Shown here piece by piece: positions 45,403-55,420 of a stretch of 64,000 nucleotides of DNA (its first letter is position 1; each line of letters begins with the position of its first letter). Made by a program: the position numbers and the translations under genes. The stretch is from Amphibalanus amphitrite (taxonomy: Eukaryota; Arthropoda; Thecostraca; Balanomorpha; Balanidae), in NCBI RefSeq assembly GCF_019059575.1, contig NW_024882309.1, positions 248,001-312,000 of the forward strand, read 5' to 3'. The notes under the pieces are model-generated. The model saw nothing but the letters and a program-made list of their open reading frames with translations, was not told the origin of the DNA and did not search any database.

Positions 45403-48207
45403 ATGTCCGTCAAGACAGCCCATATTCAGCCCAGATTCGGGACACCTCCGATCAAGCTGAAACTCGCACACAATGTAGGCCATGACATGCCCAATCCACA
45501 GTCCGAGTCATTTGGCGGCACTCCCAGCCGTTTGACCTACAGAGGTCAGCAAAGGTCACGTGGCCCAAATTTGCACAGCAGATTGTGGCCCACCCAGTAG
45601 AGCTAGAGCGCTAAAAATGGCACCAATCGACTCGCCAGCATCTAATCTTACTTTCCCAAAACTCATTTGACCTCTCAAGGTCATGCGATGACCTAGGGTC
45701 ATTTGTGGGCTATGTCGAAAATACACTTGCACAGCAGTTTTCGAGTAGAGGAATTGACCGAATTCCAAATCAAAGCACATCATCGGGTAGCCCATAGGCC
45801 GTAATAACTTTCCTTAAAAATCGCTTCTCGATGTGTGACCCCGTTTGGCCTCAGCATGTCAAAAGGTACAAATAAACGACACTCGATACGTCGCAGCCCG
45901 GATTCAGCCCAGATTCGGGACATCTCCGATCAAGGTGAAACTCGCACACGATGTAGGTCCTGACATGCCCAATCCACATTCCGAGTCATTCGGCGGCACT
46001 CCCAGCCGTTTGACCTACAGATGTCAGCAAAGGTCACGTGGCCCAAATTTGCACAGCAGATTGTGGCCCACCCAGTAGAGCTAGAGCGCTTAAAATGGCA
46101 CCAATCGACTCGTCAGCATCTAATCTTACTTTCCCAACACTCATTTGACCTCTCAACGTCATGCGATGACCTAAGGTCATTTGTGGGCTATGTCGAAAAT
46201 ACACTTGCAGAGCAGTATTCGAGTAGAGGGATTGACCGAATTCCAAATCAAAGCACATCATCGGGTAGCCCATGGCCCGTAGAAACTTTCCTTAAAAACC
46301 GCTTCTCGATATGTGACCCCTTTTGACCTCGGCAGGTCAAAAGGTACAAATAAACGACACTCCATACGTCGCAGCCCGGATTCAGCCCAGATTCGGGACA
46401 TCTCCGGGCAAGGTGAAACTCGCACACGATGTAGGTCCTGACATGCCCAATCCACATTCCGAGTCATTCGGCGGCACTCCCAGCCGTTTGACCTACAGAG
46501 GTCAGCAAAGGTCACGTGGCCCAAATTTGCACAGCAGATTGTGGCCCACCCAGTAGAGCTAGAGCGCTTAAAATGGCACCAATCGACTCGTCAGCATCTA
46601 ATCTTACTTTCCCAACACTCATTTGACCTCTCAACGTCATGCGATGACCTAAGGTCATTTGTGGGCTATGTCGAAAATACACTTGCACAGCAGTTTTCGA
46701 GTAGAGGAATTGACCGAATTCCAAATAAAAGCACATCATCAAGTAGCCCATAGGCCGTAGTAACTTTCCTTAAAAACCGCTTCTCGATATGTGACCCCGT
46801 TTGACCTCGGCAGGTCAAAATGTACAAATAAACGACACTCCATACGTCGCAGCCCGGATTCAGCCCAGATTCGGGACATCTCGTATCAAGCTGAAACTCG
46901 CACACGATGTAGGTACTGACATGCCCAATCCACAGTCCGAGTCATTCGGCGGCACTCCCAGCCGTTTGACCTACAGAGGTCAGCAAAGGTCACGTGGCCC
47001 AAATTTGCACAGCAGATTGTGACCCACCCAGAAGAGCTAGAGCGCTAAAAATGGCACCAATCGACTCTCCAGCATCTAATCTTACTTTCCCAAAACTCAT
47101 TTGACCTCTCAAGGTCATGCGATGACCTAGGGTCATTTGTGGGCTATGTCGAAAATACACTTGCACAGCAGTTTTCGAGTAGAGGAATTGACCGAATTCC
47201 AAATTAAAGCACATCATCGGGTAGCCCATAGCCCGTAGTAACTTTCCTTAAAAATCCCTTCTCGATGTGTGACCCCGTTTGACCTCGGCAGGTCAAAAGG
47301 TACAAATAAACGACACTCCATACCTACGTCGCAGCCCGGATTCAGCCCAGATTCGGGACATCTCCGATCAAGCTGAAACTCGCACACAATGTAGGTCCTG
47401 ACATGCCCAATCCACAGTCCGAGTCATTTGGCGGCACTCCCAGCCGTTTGACCTACAGAGGTCAGCAAAGGTCACGTGGCCCAAATTTGCACAGCAGATT
47501 GTGGCCCACCCAGTAGAGCTAGAGCGCTAAAAATGGCACCACTCGACTCGCCAGCATCTAATCTTACTTTCCCAAAACTCATTTGACCTCTCAAGGTCAT
47601 GCGATGACCTAGGGTCATTTGTGGGCTATGTCGAAAATACACTTGCACAGCAGTTTTCGAGTATAGGAATTGACCGAATTCCAAATCAAAGCACATCATC
47701 GGGTAGCCCATAGGCCGTAGTAACTTTTCTTAAAAATCGCTTCTCGATGTGTGACCCCGTTTGACCTCGGCAGGTCAAAAGGTACAAATGAACGACACTC
47801 GATACGTCGCAGCCCGGATTCAGCCCAGATTCGGGACATCTCCGATCAAGGTGAAACTCGCACACGATGTAGGTCCTGACATGCCCAATCCACATTCCGA
47901 GTCATTCGGTGGCACTCCCAGCCGTTTGACCTACAGAGGTCAGCAAAGGTCACGTGGCCCAAATTTGCACAGCAGATTGTGGCCCACCCAGTAGAGCTAG
48001 AGCGCTTAAAATGGCACCAATCGACTCGTCAGCATCTAATCTTACTTTCCCAACACTCATTTGACCTCTCATCTTCATGCGATGACCTAAGGTCATTTGT
48101 GGGCTATGTCGAAAATACACTTGCACAGCAGTTTTCGAGTAGAGGAATTGACCGAATTCCAAATCAAAGCACATCATCGGGTAGCCCATAGGCCGAAGTA
48201 ACTTTCC
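45403..48207 (+). repeat. 478-bp tandem repeat
   Basis: Six units begin at about 478-482-bp spacing (anchor ATTCGGGACA near 45433, 45912, 46390, 46869, 47352 and 47830), with high identity. Each carries AGGTCAGCAAAGGTCA, and AAGGTCATGCGATGACCT or a close variant. Short open frames recur once per unit but have no protein features. Confidence 0.9.
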
Positions 48208-49241
48208 TTAACCCGCGCACCGACGGGGGGGGGCGGATATCCGCCCCCCCCCCCCTGAGGTTTTTCGCGAATAGCGGGAAAACCGCGGCGCGAAATTTAG
48301 TACGACTATTCCCTCATCAATTTTACACATGGTGTGCAAGTTTGAACCTCCTAACTTTAAAGGTCAGGTCACCAGGTCACTTTGAATGACCCAACCACTT
48401 CAAAGTGACTTGGGTCACTTTGAATGACCCAAGTCACTTTTTTGCAACTTTGTCACCGTGCCAGAGCTACAGTAGATGTCGGAGGCCTTTGAAAGTCGCA
48501 GGGTGTTATAAGGTCATTAGTAGCTACAATTTGTATATCTCGGAATTTCGATATCGGTGACCTAAGGTCAGGTCAATTTCGCGACCTCCCCATTATAAGT
48601 CAATGGGGGAAAAATCAACTCCCTATTTTTACCACTAAAACGGGTCGGAATGGCCCCATATACCATACATGACTTCATATACGATCAACCTTCACTACCT
48701 TGAGGTCTGTTTTGCTGTTGGGCAGCTGTGAGGTCATGTGACGTCATCAAAGGTCACCAAAGGTTTTTGGCCAATAACTCCGTACAGGAACAAGATACAG
48801 CCGCGTGGATGGTCTCATTGTGTTCCGCTCGTCAAGACGCATCGAATGATATACATGATGACCTCGAGGTCACGTGACCTGAGGTCAACCTTTGACCTTG
48901 ACCTTTCGAGGTCAACATATATATCATTCGATGCGGATTGACGAGAGAATCACGATGATGCCCTTAGTTTGCTCCTATCTTGACTAATTCGCACGTTATT
49001 CGAGAAAAACTCTCCATATCTAGCGCCGCCATTTTGAATTTTTCGACCCCTGTGACGTCATCTTTGACCTGACCTGAAAATGACCTTTGTAAAAATTGTA
49101 GATCTTGACCGTGCGTATCCGATGCCGTTTACCGCTTGTCGCTATCTTGCTTCGTTCTCGAGATCTCAGGGGGGGGGGCGGTCATCCGCCCCCTCCCGTC
49201 GGTGCGAAGTTGGCGCAGACCCCCGTCGGTGCGCGGGTTAA
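48208..49241. mobile_element. TTAA element J inside the 478-bp array
   Basis: It starts TTAACCCGCGCACCGACGGG and ends CGTCGGTGCGCGGGTTAA. Hairpin modules with a CGGATATCCG or CGGTCATCCG core between G- and C-runs lie near both ends (about 48225-48255 and 49170-49196). Neighbouring units show the empty site TTTCCTTAAAAACCGC. The interior is AGGTCA/TGACCT-rich, with paired CTTTGAATGACCCAA repeats near 48382-48440. Confidence 0.85.
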
Positions 49242-49675
49242 AAACCGCTTCTCGATATGGGACCCCGTTTGACCTCGGCAGGTCAAAATGTACAAATAAA
49301 CGACACTCCATACGTCGCAGCACGGATTCAAATGACAAATGACAAATGACCTTAGGTCATCGCATGACCTTGAGGGGTCAAATGGGTAATGGGAAAGTAA
49401 GATAAGATGCTGGCGAGTCGATTGGTGCCATTTTAGCGCTCTAGCTCTACTGGGTGGCCCACAATCTGCTGTGCAAATTTGGGCCACGTGACTTTTGCTG
49501 ACCTCTGTAGGTCAAACGGCTGGGAGTGCCGCCGAATGACTTGTACTGTGGATTGGGCATGTCATGGCCTACATTGTGTGCGAGTTTCAGCTTGATCGGA
49601 GGTGTCCCGAATCTGGGCTGAATCCGGGCTGAATCTGGGCTGAATATGGTCTGTCTTGACGGACATCCTTATGCC

Positions 49676-50088
49676 TACCTAGTCCTAACTGCCCAAGTTA
49701 CTACCTATCTAAACATCTAACCTGACCTGCTGCTGCTGCTGGAGACTGCACTGCATCCTGCACTCAACAGCGCAGTCTTTGCATATTTTTTTATGCAAAA
49801 GACATTAGACTAGTCGTCTGCATAAGAAGGCATTAAGGAATGAGCTTAAATCAATGAACGATGGAAAATAATCATTCAGGTGCCATACTGTTGACTGGTT
49901 TATCCTCAATAATGAGAAATTGACAATCCATGGCCATCTCTTCCTTGCTACAAATAGTCAAAACTAGTGAGTTGGTATGCCTCCCACATTTTTGTTTTGG
50001 AGTGGCTCTAAAATGTCTGAGCCTTGCCACGCAGCCACACACACTTTCCGTGAAATCCACCGGCTCAACTGGCGGTGCCGCTGTGAGT
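49676..50088. other. 3' flank of the CCCH-RING gene
   Basis: No gene is recognised. The stretch nearest 50088 probably includes the 3' UTR of the minus-strand gene. A short CTGCTGCTGCTG run lies at about 49729. Confidence 0.35.
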
Positions 50089-51651
50089 TTACGGCTCGGC
50101 GGCCAGTCCACGCTCACGGAGCACCGTCTGCCGCGCAGCGCGCTTCTCCTGGCTCATGGAGTTGACGGCGCGCTCGACCATCTGGTCCAGCGTGACGGAG
50201 GCGGTCCGGGTGACGATGGGCGCGCGGCACATGGGACAGACGGCTCCGCCGGCGGCCCGCTGCTGCACCGAGTCCACACAGTCGCGGCAGAACGTGTGGC
50301 TGCAGCCGAGCGTGGTGGCGCGCACCAGCAGCTCCAGGCAGACGCTGCAGACCAGCGCCCGCTCCAGCTCCTGCTCGCGCTGCTCCTGCTGCTCCCGCTG
50401 CAGGAGGCGCTCCTGCTCCAGGGCGGCGGCCAGCCGCTCCTGCTCCTGTCGGCTCCGCTCGTAGTCCACCTCCAGGGCGGAGAGCTTGGCGTTGAGGCCG
50501 CCCACCACGCCCTCCAGCTGGTCGCTGCCCTCGGCCGTAACCAGCAGGCTGCGCTCCAGACTGTCGCGCTCGGCGAGCAGAGTGCCGTGGCGCGCGGCCA
50601 GCTCTCTCTCCCGCTCCTCGGCCACCAGCGTCACGTGCTCGGCCTCGGCCTGCAGGGCGAGGCGGGCGCGCCGAGTGTCGACCAGCTCCCGCTCCGCCTC
50701 CAGGCCGAGCCGCGCCACCGTCTGCAGCGTCTGCTCGAGCCGCTCTCGCTCCTCCAGCAGCTGGCCGGTCTGCTCCGCCTGCGCCTCCAGCAGCTGGCCG
50801 GTCTGCTCCGCCCGCTCCTCCAGCAGCCGGTCAGCTCCGGCGGCCCGCTCCGCGGCCACGGTCGGCGGCTCGGCCGGCGCTGAGGCGCGCAGCTCCTCCC
50901 TGATTTCCCGCAGCGCGCTGGACGCGCCCACGTTGAAGAAGCGCAGGACGCGGTGGTTGTGCGCGCTGCTGAGGCGGTGCTCCAGCCTGCAGCGTGAACC
51001 GTACAGGCAGTCGCCGCGCGCATAGTGAAAGCAGCAGTGCAGGGCGAGGCAATCGCTGGAGAGGCACCCGGCGCGGCTGTTGTGGCGGCGGCAGACGGTT
51101 GGCCGCAGGGGTCTCTCGTCAGCCTCCCGCCGCAGTCTGCCCAGCACCGCAGAGGTGTTGAAGTAGTCGATGCCGCTCCGCTGCAGCACGCGCGCGTTAT
51201 GCGGGCTGCTCAGACTGTGACTCCTGCGGCAGCGGCCTCCGGGACAGCGGTTCGTCACCATAAGGTAGCAGAGGTGCAGCGTGGGGCAGTCCTCCTTCAG
51301 ACACCCGCTGCCGTTGTAGTGAAGGCAGACGGGCGGCAGTCCGCCGGCCGCTGTCGCTGGGCCGCTGCCGGCCCCCGCCGAGGTGTACTGGCGGCGCAGC
51401 TCGGTGAGCAGCTGTAGCGGCTGCCGGCGGCCGGCCGGGACGCCGAGCTGGCGCAGCAGCGCCGCCGTCCGCTCCGTCTCCAGGGTGTGCGGCAGCCGGC
51501 AGCGCGCCCCGAACCGACACTGGCTGGTCACGAAGTAGAAGCAGACGTGGAGCGCCTGGCAGTCGGGCCGCCGGCAGCCGGCCGGCGCGTTGAAGTGCCG
51601 GCAGATGCTGGGCGTCGGCGTTACCGAGAGGCTGCCGCCGGCTCCCGCCAT
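50089..51651 (-). CDS. CCCH zinc-finger, coiled-coil, RING E3 ligase-like protein
   Basis: A single-exon frame of 520 residues starting at the ATG at 51651 (MAGAGGS). Upstream codons run into the adjacent transposon and are not conserved-looking. Three double CCCH modules lie at Cys17-His55, Cys109-His145 and Cys187-His225. Each has the form C-x7/8-C-x4-C-x3-H then C-x7-C-x4/5-C-x3-H, with LH(V/L/C)C between fingers and, in two of them, a following N-x-RVL block, as in the RNA-binding N termini of PARP12 and ZAP (ZC3HAV1). Residues about 268-433 form a Glu/Gln/Leu-rich coiled coil with a repeated AEQTGQLLE segment. A canonical C3HC4 RING lies at Cys435-Cys475. RING fingers of this type recruit E2 enzymes, so an RNA-sensing or RNA-binding ubiquitin ligase is the likely role (inference). 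No PARP domain is present. Makorin and Unkempt also join CCCH and RING but with other spacing. Confidence 0.85.
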   Translation of the reverse strand: MAGAGGSLSVTPTPSICRHFNAPAGCRRPDCQALHVCFYFVTSQCRFGARCRLPHTLETERTAALLRQLGVPAGRRQPLQLLTELRRQYTSAGAGSGPATAAGGLPPVCLHYNGSGCLKEDCPTLHLCYLMVTNRCPGGRCRRSHSLSSPHNARVLQRSGIDYFNTSAVLGRLRREADERPLRPTVCRRHNSRAGCLSSDCLALHCCFHYARGDCLYGSRCRLEHRLSSAHNHRVLRFFNVGASSALREIREELRASAPAEPPTVAAERAAGADRLLEERAEQTGQLLEAQAEQTGQLLEERERLEQTLQTVARLGLEAERELVDTRRARLALQAEAEHVTLVAEERERELAARHGTLLAERDSLERSLLVTAEGSDQLEGVVGGLNAKLSALEVDYERSRQEQERLAAALEQERLLQREQQEQREQELERALVCSVCLELLVRATTLGCSHTFCRDCVDSVQQRAAGGAVCPMCRAPIVTRTASVTLDQMVERAVNSMSQEKRAARQTVLRERGLAAEP

Positions 51652-52299
51652 TACTGACGGGAGAGTGACGGGAGAGCTGGAACAGACGAACACACGGCGA
51701 CGCGTCGTTACGGGCCGAAACACCTGCACCTCAGCAATAGGATTAACCTTCGCCCCAGTGGGGGGGGGGGCATATGTTACCACCCTGTCGCGTTTTTTGC
51801 GTGTAAATAAAAAACCGCGGCGCGTAGCGCCGCGCCGCTTGGGGTAGCTTTTGGTACATCAATTTTGGACAATGTGTGAAATTTTTGACCCCAGGTCATG
51901 CCAGGTCAGGTCACCAGGTCAAGTTAACTGACCAAGCCCAAAAAAAAGTTTGCAATCATGTCCAGCCTGCAGTGTTTGTCGGAAAGGTTTTAAACTTGGT
52001 GGATTGCATGATGTTATGGGCGCCTACAATTTGTATATCTCGGGTTTTTTATATCCGTGACCTAAGGTCAGGTCAGTGGCGTGACCTTTCCATTACAAGT
52101 CAATGGATAGAAAATGAAAATGCCTGTAGATCCGTGTGTACGCATAGGAACAGTCCAAATATTTCAGAATCACAATGATTTGGACCACCCGTGATGACCA
52201 AGGTGTCATTTTTGCTGATAGCCTCTAGAAAGGTCATCCGAGGTCATTTGAGGCTACAAACAGATTTTTGCCAATAACTCGAGATTGGGAAGAGATAGA

Positions 52300-54779
52300 C
52301 AGCGACGTATTTAGAAAATCGCGAAGGGGGGGGGCAAGGGTTTGGAGGGCGCCACCTCACCCAAGGAGGGCGCCATACGTTCGCGAGATAAAAATCCTTA
52401 ACGATCGCTCAGCGGAGGGGGGAGGGGGGGTGGGAGGCCTTTTTTTACTGCGCCACCAGTTTTTTTTGCGTACCTTGGTATAGGTTATGCTGCATTGATT
52501 TTCCATCGTGTGTATTTTGTTTTTACTCCAGGTCACAAAAGGTCAAGTCACCCGCTCAGCTTAAGTGACTATGCTTAAAACATTTTTTTAAAGTTAGGTC
52601 ACTCGACATGGGCTGATGACCTTGCTTTTAGCGACTATGGTTTACATTTTATAAAGCACGTGTACCTAAGAGTAATGTACCAAAAGGTGTGCCCCTCCCG
52701 CTCACCCAGTTCCCTCCCCCAACAGGAAAAAACGGAAGCTCGTAGCGTAGTGGTATATGGGATTTTTCTACCGCATGTCTGAAGAAATGTCTTGGCGCGG
52801 GTTATTCTGACACGTGACGAAAAGGTTGGAAGTGATTGGCTATAAGTTCCTACTAAAGAAGTGTTGTTGTGCGCGCCGAAGGCGCGCGAAATTTTTGAAA
52901 ACAACCTTTTCCTCCGCCTTTTAGGCACATATTTTACGTGCTCACTGTTCATAGCTCTTCTCGCTCTTTTACCAAATTTGAAGGTGTAAAAATACCTAAG
53001 GTTTGGTGGGGCCGGTGCCACACAAACTGTATAGGAAGCTTCGCCCATGGGTGACGATGTAGAAAAGTTTATTGGCGGTGGCATACACACCAGACCACCA
53101 TATCGGATTGATACCGGAGCGCGAGGTGCGTAAACACAAACGCACAACGAGAAGGCGGCAGCAACAGAAAGATAGGTGAACCATAACAGGACTGTTCCTC
53201 ATGAGATTGATTAGCCTCCTCGGGCTTCTCATCCAAATTACCTCGACCAGCCCTCATGGCCTTCTCACAGATGCATATTACAGTGTTGAATACCTAAATA
53301 ACCAGCTTCAATCACCGAAACTGATGCCTGCTGTTGCAGCCGAACCTGTTGACAATACTTAATCGTGATCCATATAAAATAGATGTCATGATGCATGTAA
53401 AGTAAGATCAATCCGTTAAGACCAAAGACGTGTTTTGTGCATGGTAGAGCGTAGACAGTTTTGGTATGCTTCATTCATTATGCTGAATGCACGTTCATTT
53501 GTGGCATTTTTCACAGGCCACAAATGAACAAAGTAGATAAATCAGGAAAGACATCAATATGTGCAAGAGAACTGCTAAGTTGGGAAACATGCCAAAGGAG
53601 TAGATAAATTATAGGAGGGCAGCGATCAACGGAGGTCGCCAATAGGTAGAAGGGCTGCCTGCGATCGACAGGAGGTCGCTAATAGGTAGGAGAGCCCCGA
53701 TCAACATCCCGAGTTTCGACAGGAGGGCACCGATAGTTAGGAGGGTGGCAAGCAGCAGGAGGGCGCCAATGGGTAGAAGGGCGGCGATCAACAGGAGGGC
53801 GCCAATAGGTAGGAGGGCCCCGATCAACAATCAACAGGAGGGTGCCATGCAGGTGAGAGGGCGGCAAGGAACAGGAGAGCACCAATAGATAGGAAGGTGG
53901 CGATCAACAAGAGGTCGCCAATGAGTGGAAGGGTGACGATCAAGTTCAACAGGAGGGTGGCAATGGTGAGGAGGGTGCCTTTGCCCAAGAGGATGACATT
54001 AAACAGGAGGGGACCTGTGGGGAGGGCGCCAATTTAGCAGGAAAGTGCCAGTGGGTAGGAGGGCGGCGATCAACAGGAGGGCGTCAGTGGTTAGGAGGGC
54101 GGCGATCAACACGAGGGCGCCAATAGGTAGAAGGGCCCCGATGAACATTCAACAGGAGGGACTAGGGAACCAATAGGTAAGAGGGCGCCATGCAATGGCT
54201 AGAAGGGTGGCACTCAACAAGAGGGTGCCAAAAGGGAGGAGGGCGGCCATCAAAATTTCACGAGGGCACAATTGGTGGGAGAGCGCCAATAATTATGAGG
54301 GTGCCGACCAGCAGAAGGGCACCATTGTGTAGGGCAAGGTGGCGACCTACAGGAGGGCGCCTTCGGGTGAGAGGGCGCCTGTTTACCAGAGAGCGCCAAT
54401 AGGTAGGAGTACAACGATCAAATGAGGGCGCCAGTGGGTAGGAGGGCAGCGATCAACAGGCTTACATAGGCGACTACCGCTACGCTTAGAAAGCTTTAGC
54501 CTACAAATGCGGTTGGAGGGCGCCCAAGGGAGCCCTCCAATCGTATTTGGAGTGCGTATTTGGAATGGCGCCCTCCGAGGGCGCCCTCCAACCGTATTTT
54601 CCCTGCAAACACATTCGCGATTGGGCGCCCTCCAGTCGCGATTGTTTTTCGATTCGATTCTATTACAATTGCATTTGCGATTGGAGGGCGCCTTCGGCGC
54701 CCTCCAATCGCAAAGGGCGCCTTCGGCGCCCAAGGGGGGGGGGCCATGGCCCAGTGGCCCCCCCCTGCCTACGCCCCTG
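52300..54779 (-). mobile_element. hAT-like element carrying a minisatellite, copy 2
   Basis: On the minus strand it begins CAGGGGCGTAGGCAGGGG; the other end is CAGCGACGTATTTAG on the plus strand. A perfect 8-bp duplication GAGATAGA flanks it (52292-52299 and 54780-54787). It is a longer sister (2480 bp) of the copy at 25803-27731, inverted relative to it. It holds a larger block of the same 36-bp minisatellite, and the GGCGCCTTCGGCGCC palindrome series is longer too. No transposase is seen. Confidence 0.82.
53600..54475 (-). repeat. 36-bp minisatellite inside hAT copy 2
   Basis: About two dozen imperfect copies of units such as GGGCGGCGATCAACAGGAGG, reverse complement of those in copy 1. Confidence 0.8.
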
Positions 54780-55420
54780 GAGATAGAACGCTGGGGATGG
54801 TCTCATTGTGTTTGTCTTGCCGAGACGCATCGACTGATTTGCAACATGACCTTTTCCGGTCAGGTCATGACTTTGACCTGAGGTCAAATTTTCAAGTTGA
54901 CCTTTCAAGGTCAAATTATAGTTCATTCGACGCGTCTCGGCGAGAGAAACACGATTCTGGCAATAGAAATGTCGTGGCTTTTTGTAGTCGAAAGTTATTG
55001 TCGAAAAACGCTTTTCGTAAAAACAGCTATTTTTGGAGTTTTTGCCCTCTCGAGGCTAAACCGTTGACCTGAGGTCAATTTTGATAATGACCTTATCAAA
55101 AGAAGAGTTCAAAAGCTATCAATTGCTGTTCTATGCGTTTTTCTAGCTACCATAGTTCCTGAGATAACGTCATGTTTTCTCAAAAATATAATGACAATTG
55201 GCAAATTTTGACCTTTGATGACCTCTGGTGACCCCAATATTGCTCTAAGATGAAAAATGACCGATATACTTTCAAACGTACGCATTAAGAGCTATCGACT
55301 GCTTTTTACCGCGTCTTTCTATCCCTCTTAGTTTTTGAGTTAGAGGTGGGTGGTAACATATGCCCCCCCCCCCCCCACTAGGGCGAAGTTGGCTGAGACC
55401 GCCACTGGGGCGCGGGTTAA

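Larger units (their letters stand above)
45403..49666. mobile_element. Second foldback-type transposon, 478-bp repeat arms
   Basis: The ends are inverted: ATGTCCGTCAAGACAG at 45403 and its complement ending at 49666. A perfect 9-bp direct repeat CCTTATGCC flanks it (45394-45402 and 49667-49675). The left arm has six 478-bp tandem units and part of a seventh. The right arm (49331-49666) is a short inverted partial unit. A TTAA element sits at 48208-49241. The terminal octamer ATGTCCGT and duplication length match the element at 28261-43722, although the repeats inside are unrelated. No transposase is seen. Confidence 0.85.
51743..55420. mobile_element. TTAA element K, split by a hAT-like element
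   Basis: The left end is TTAACCTTCGCCCCAGTGGG and the right end is ACTGGGGCGCGGGTTAA. Hairpin-like modules sharing CATATGTTACCACC or its complement next to G/C-runs lie near both ends (about 51760-51783 and 55347-55378). Without the 2.5-kb insertion at 52300-54779 the element is about 1.2 kb, like its relatives. It lies only 92 bp upstream of the CCCH-RING start codon. Confidence 0.75.

Noticed and set aside
45556..48189. Recurring 79-codon minus-strand frame in the 478-bp repeat
   Set aside because: It repeats once per unit with a stop each time and has no protein features.
49930..50883. Plus-strand frame of 317 codons
   Set aside because: It is antisense to the CCCH-RING gene and is open because of that gene's GC-rich codon use.
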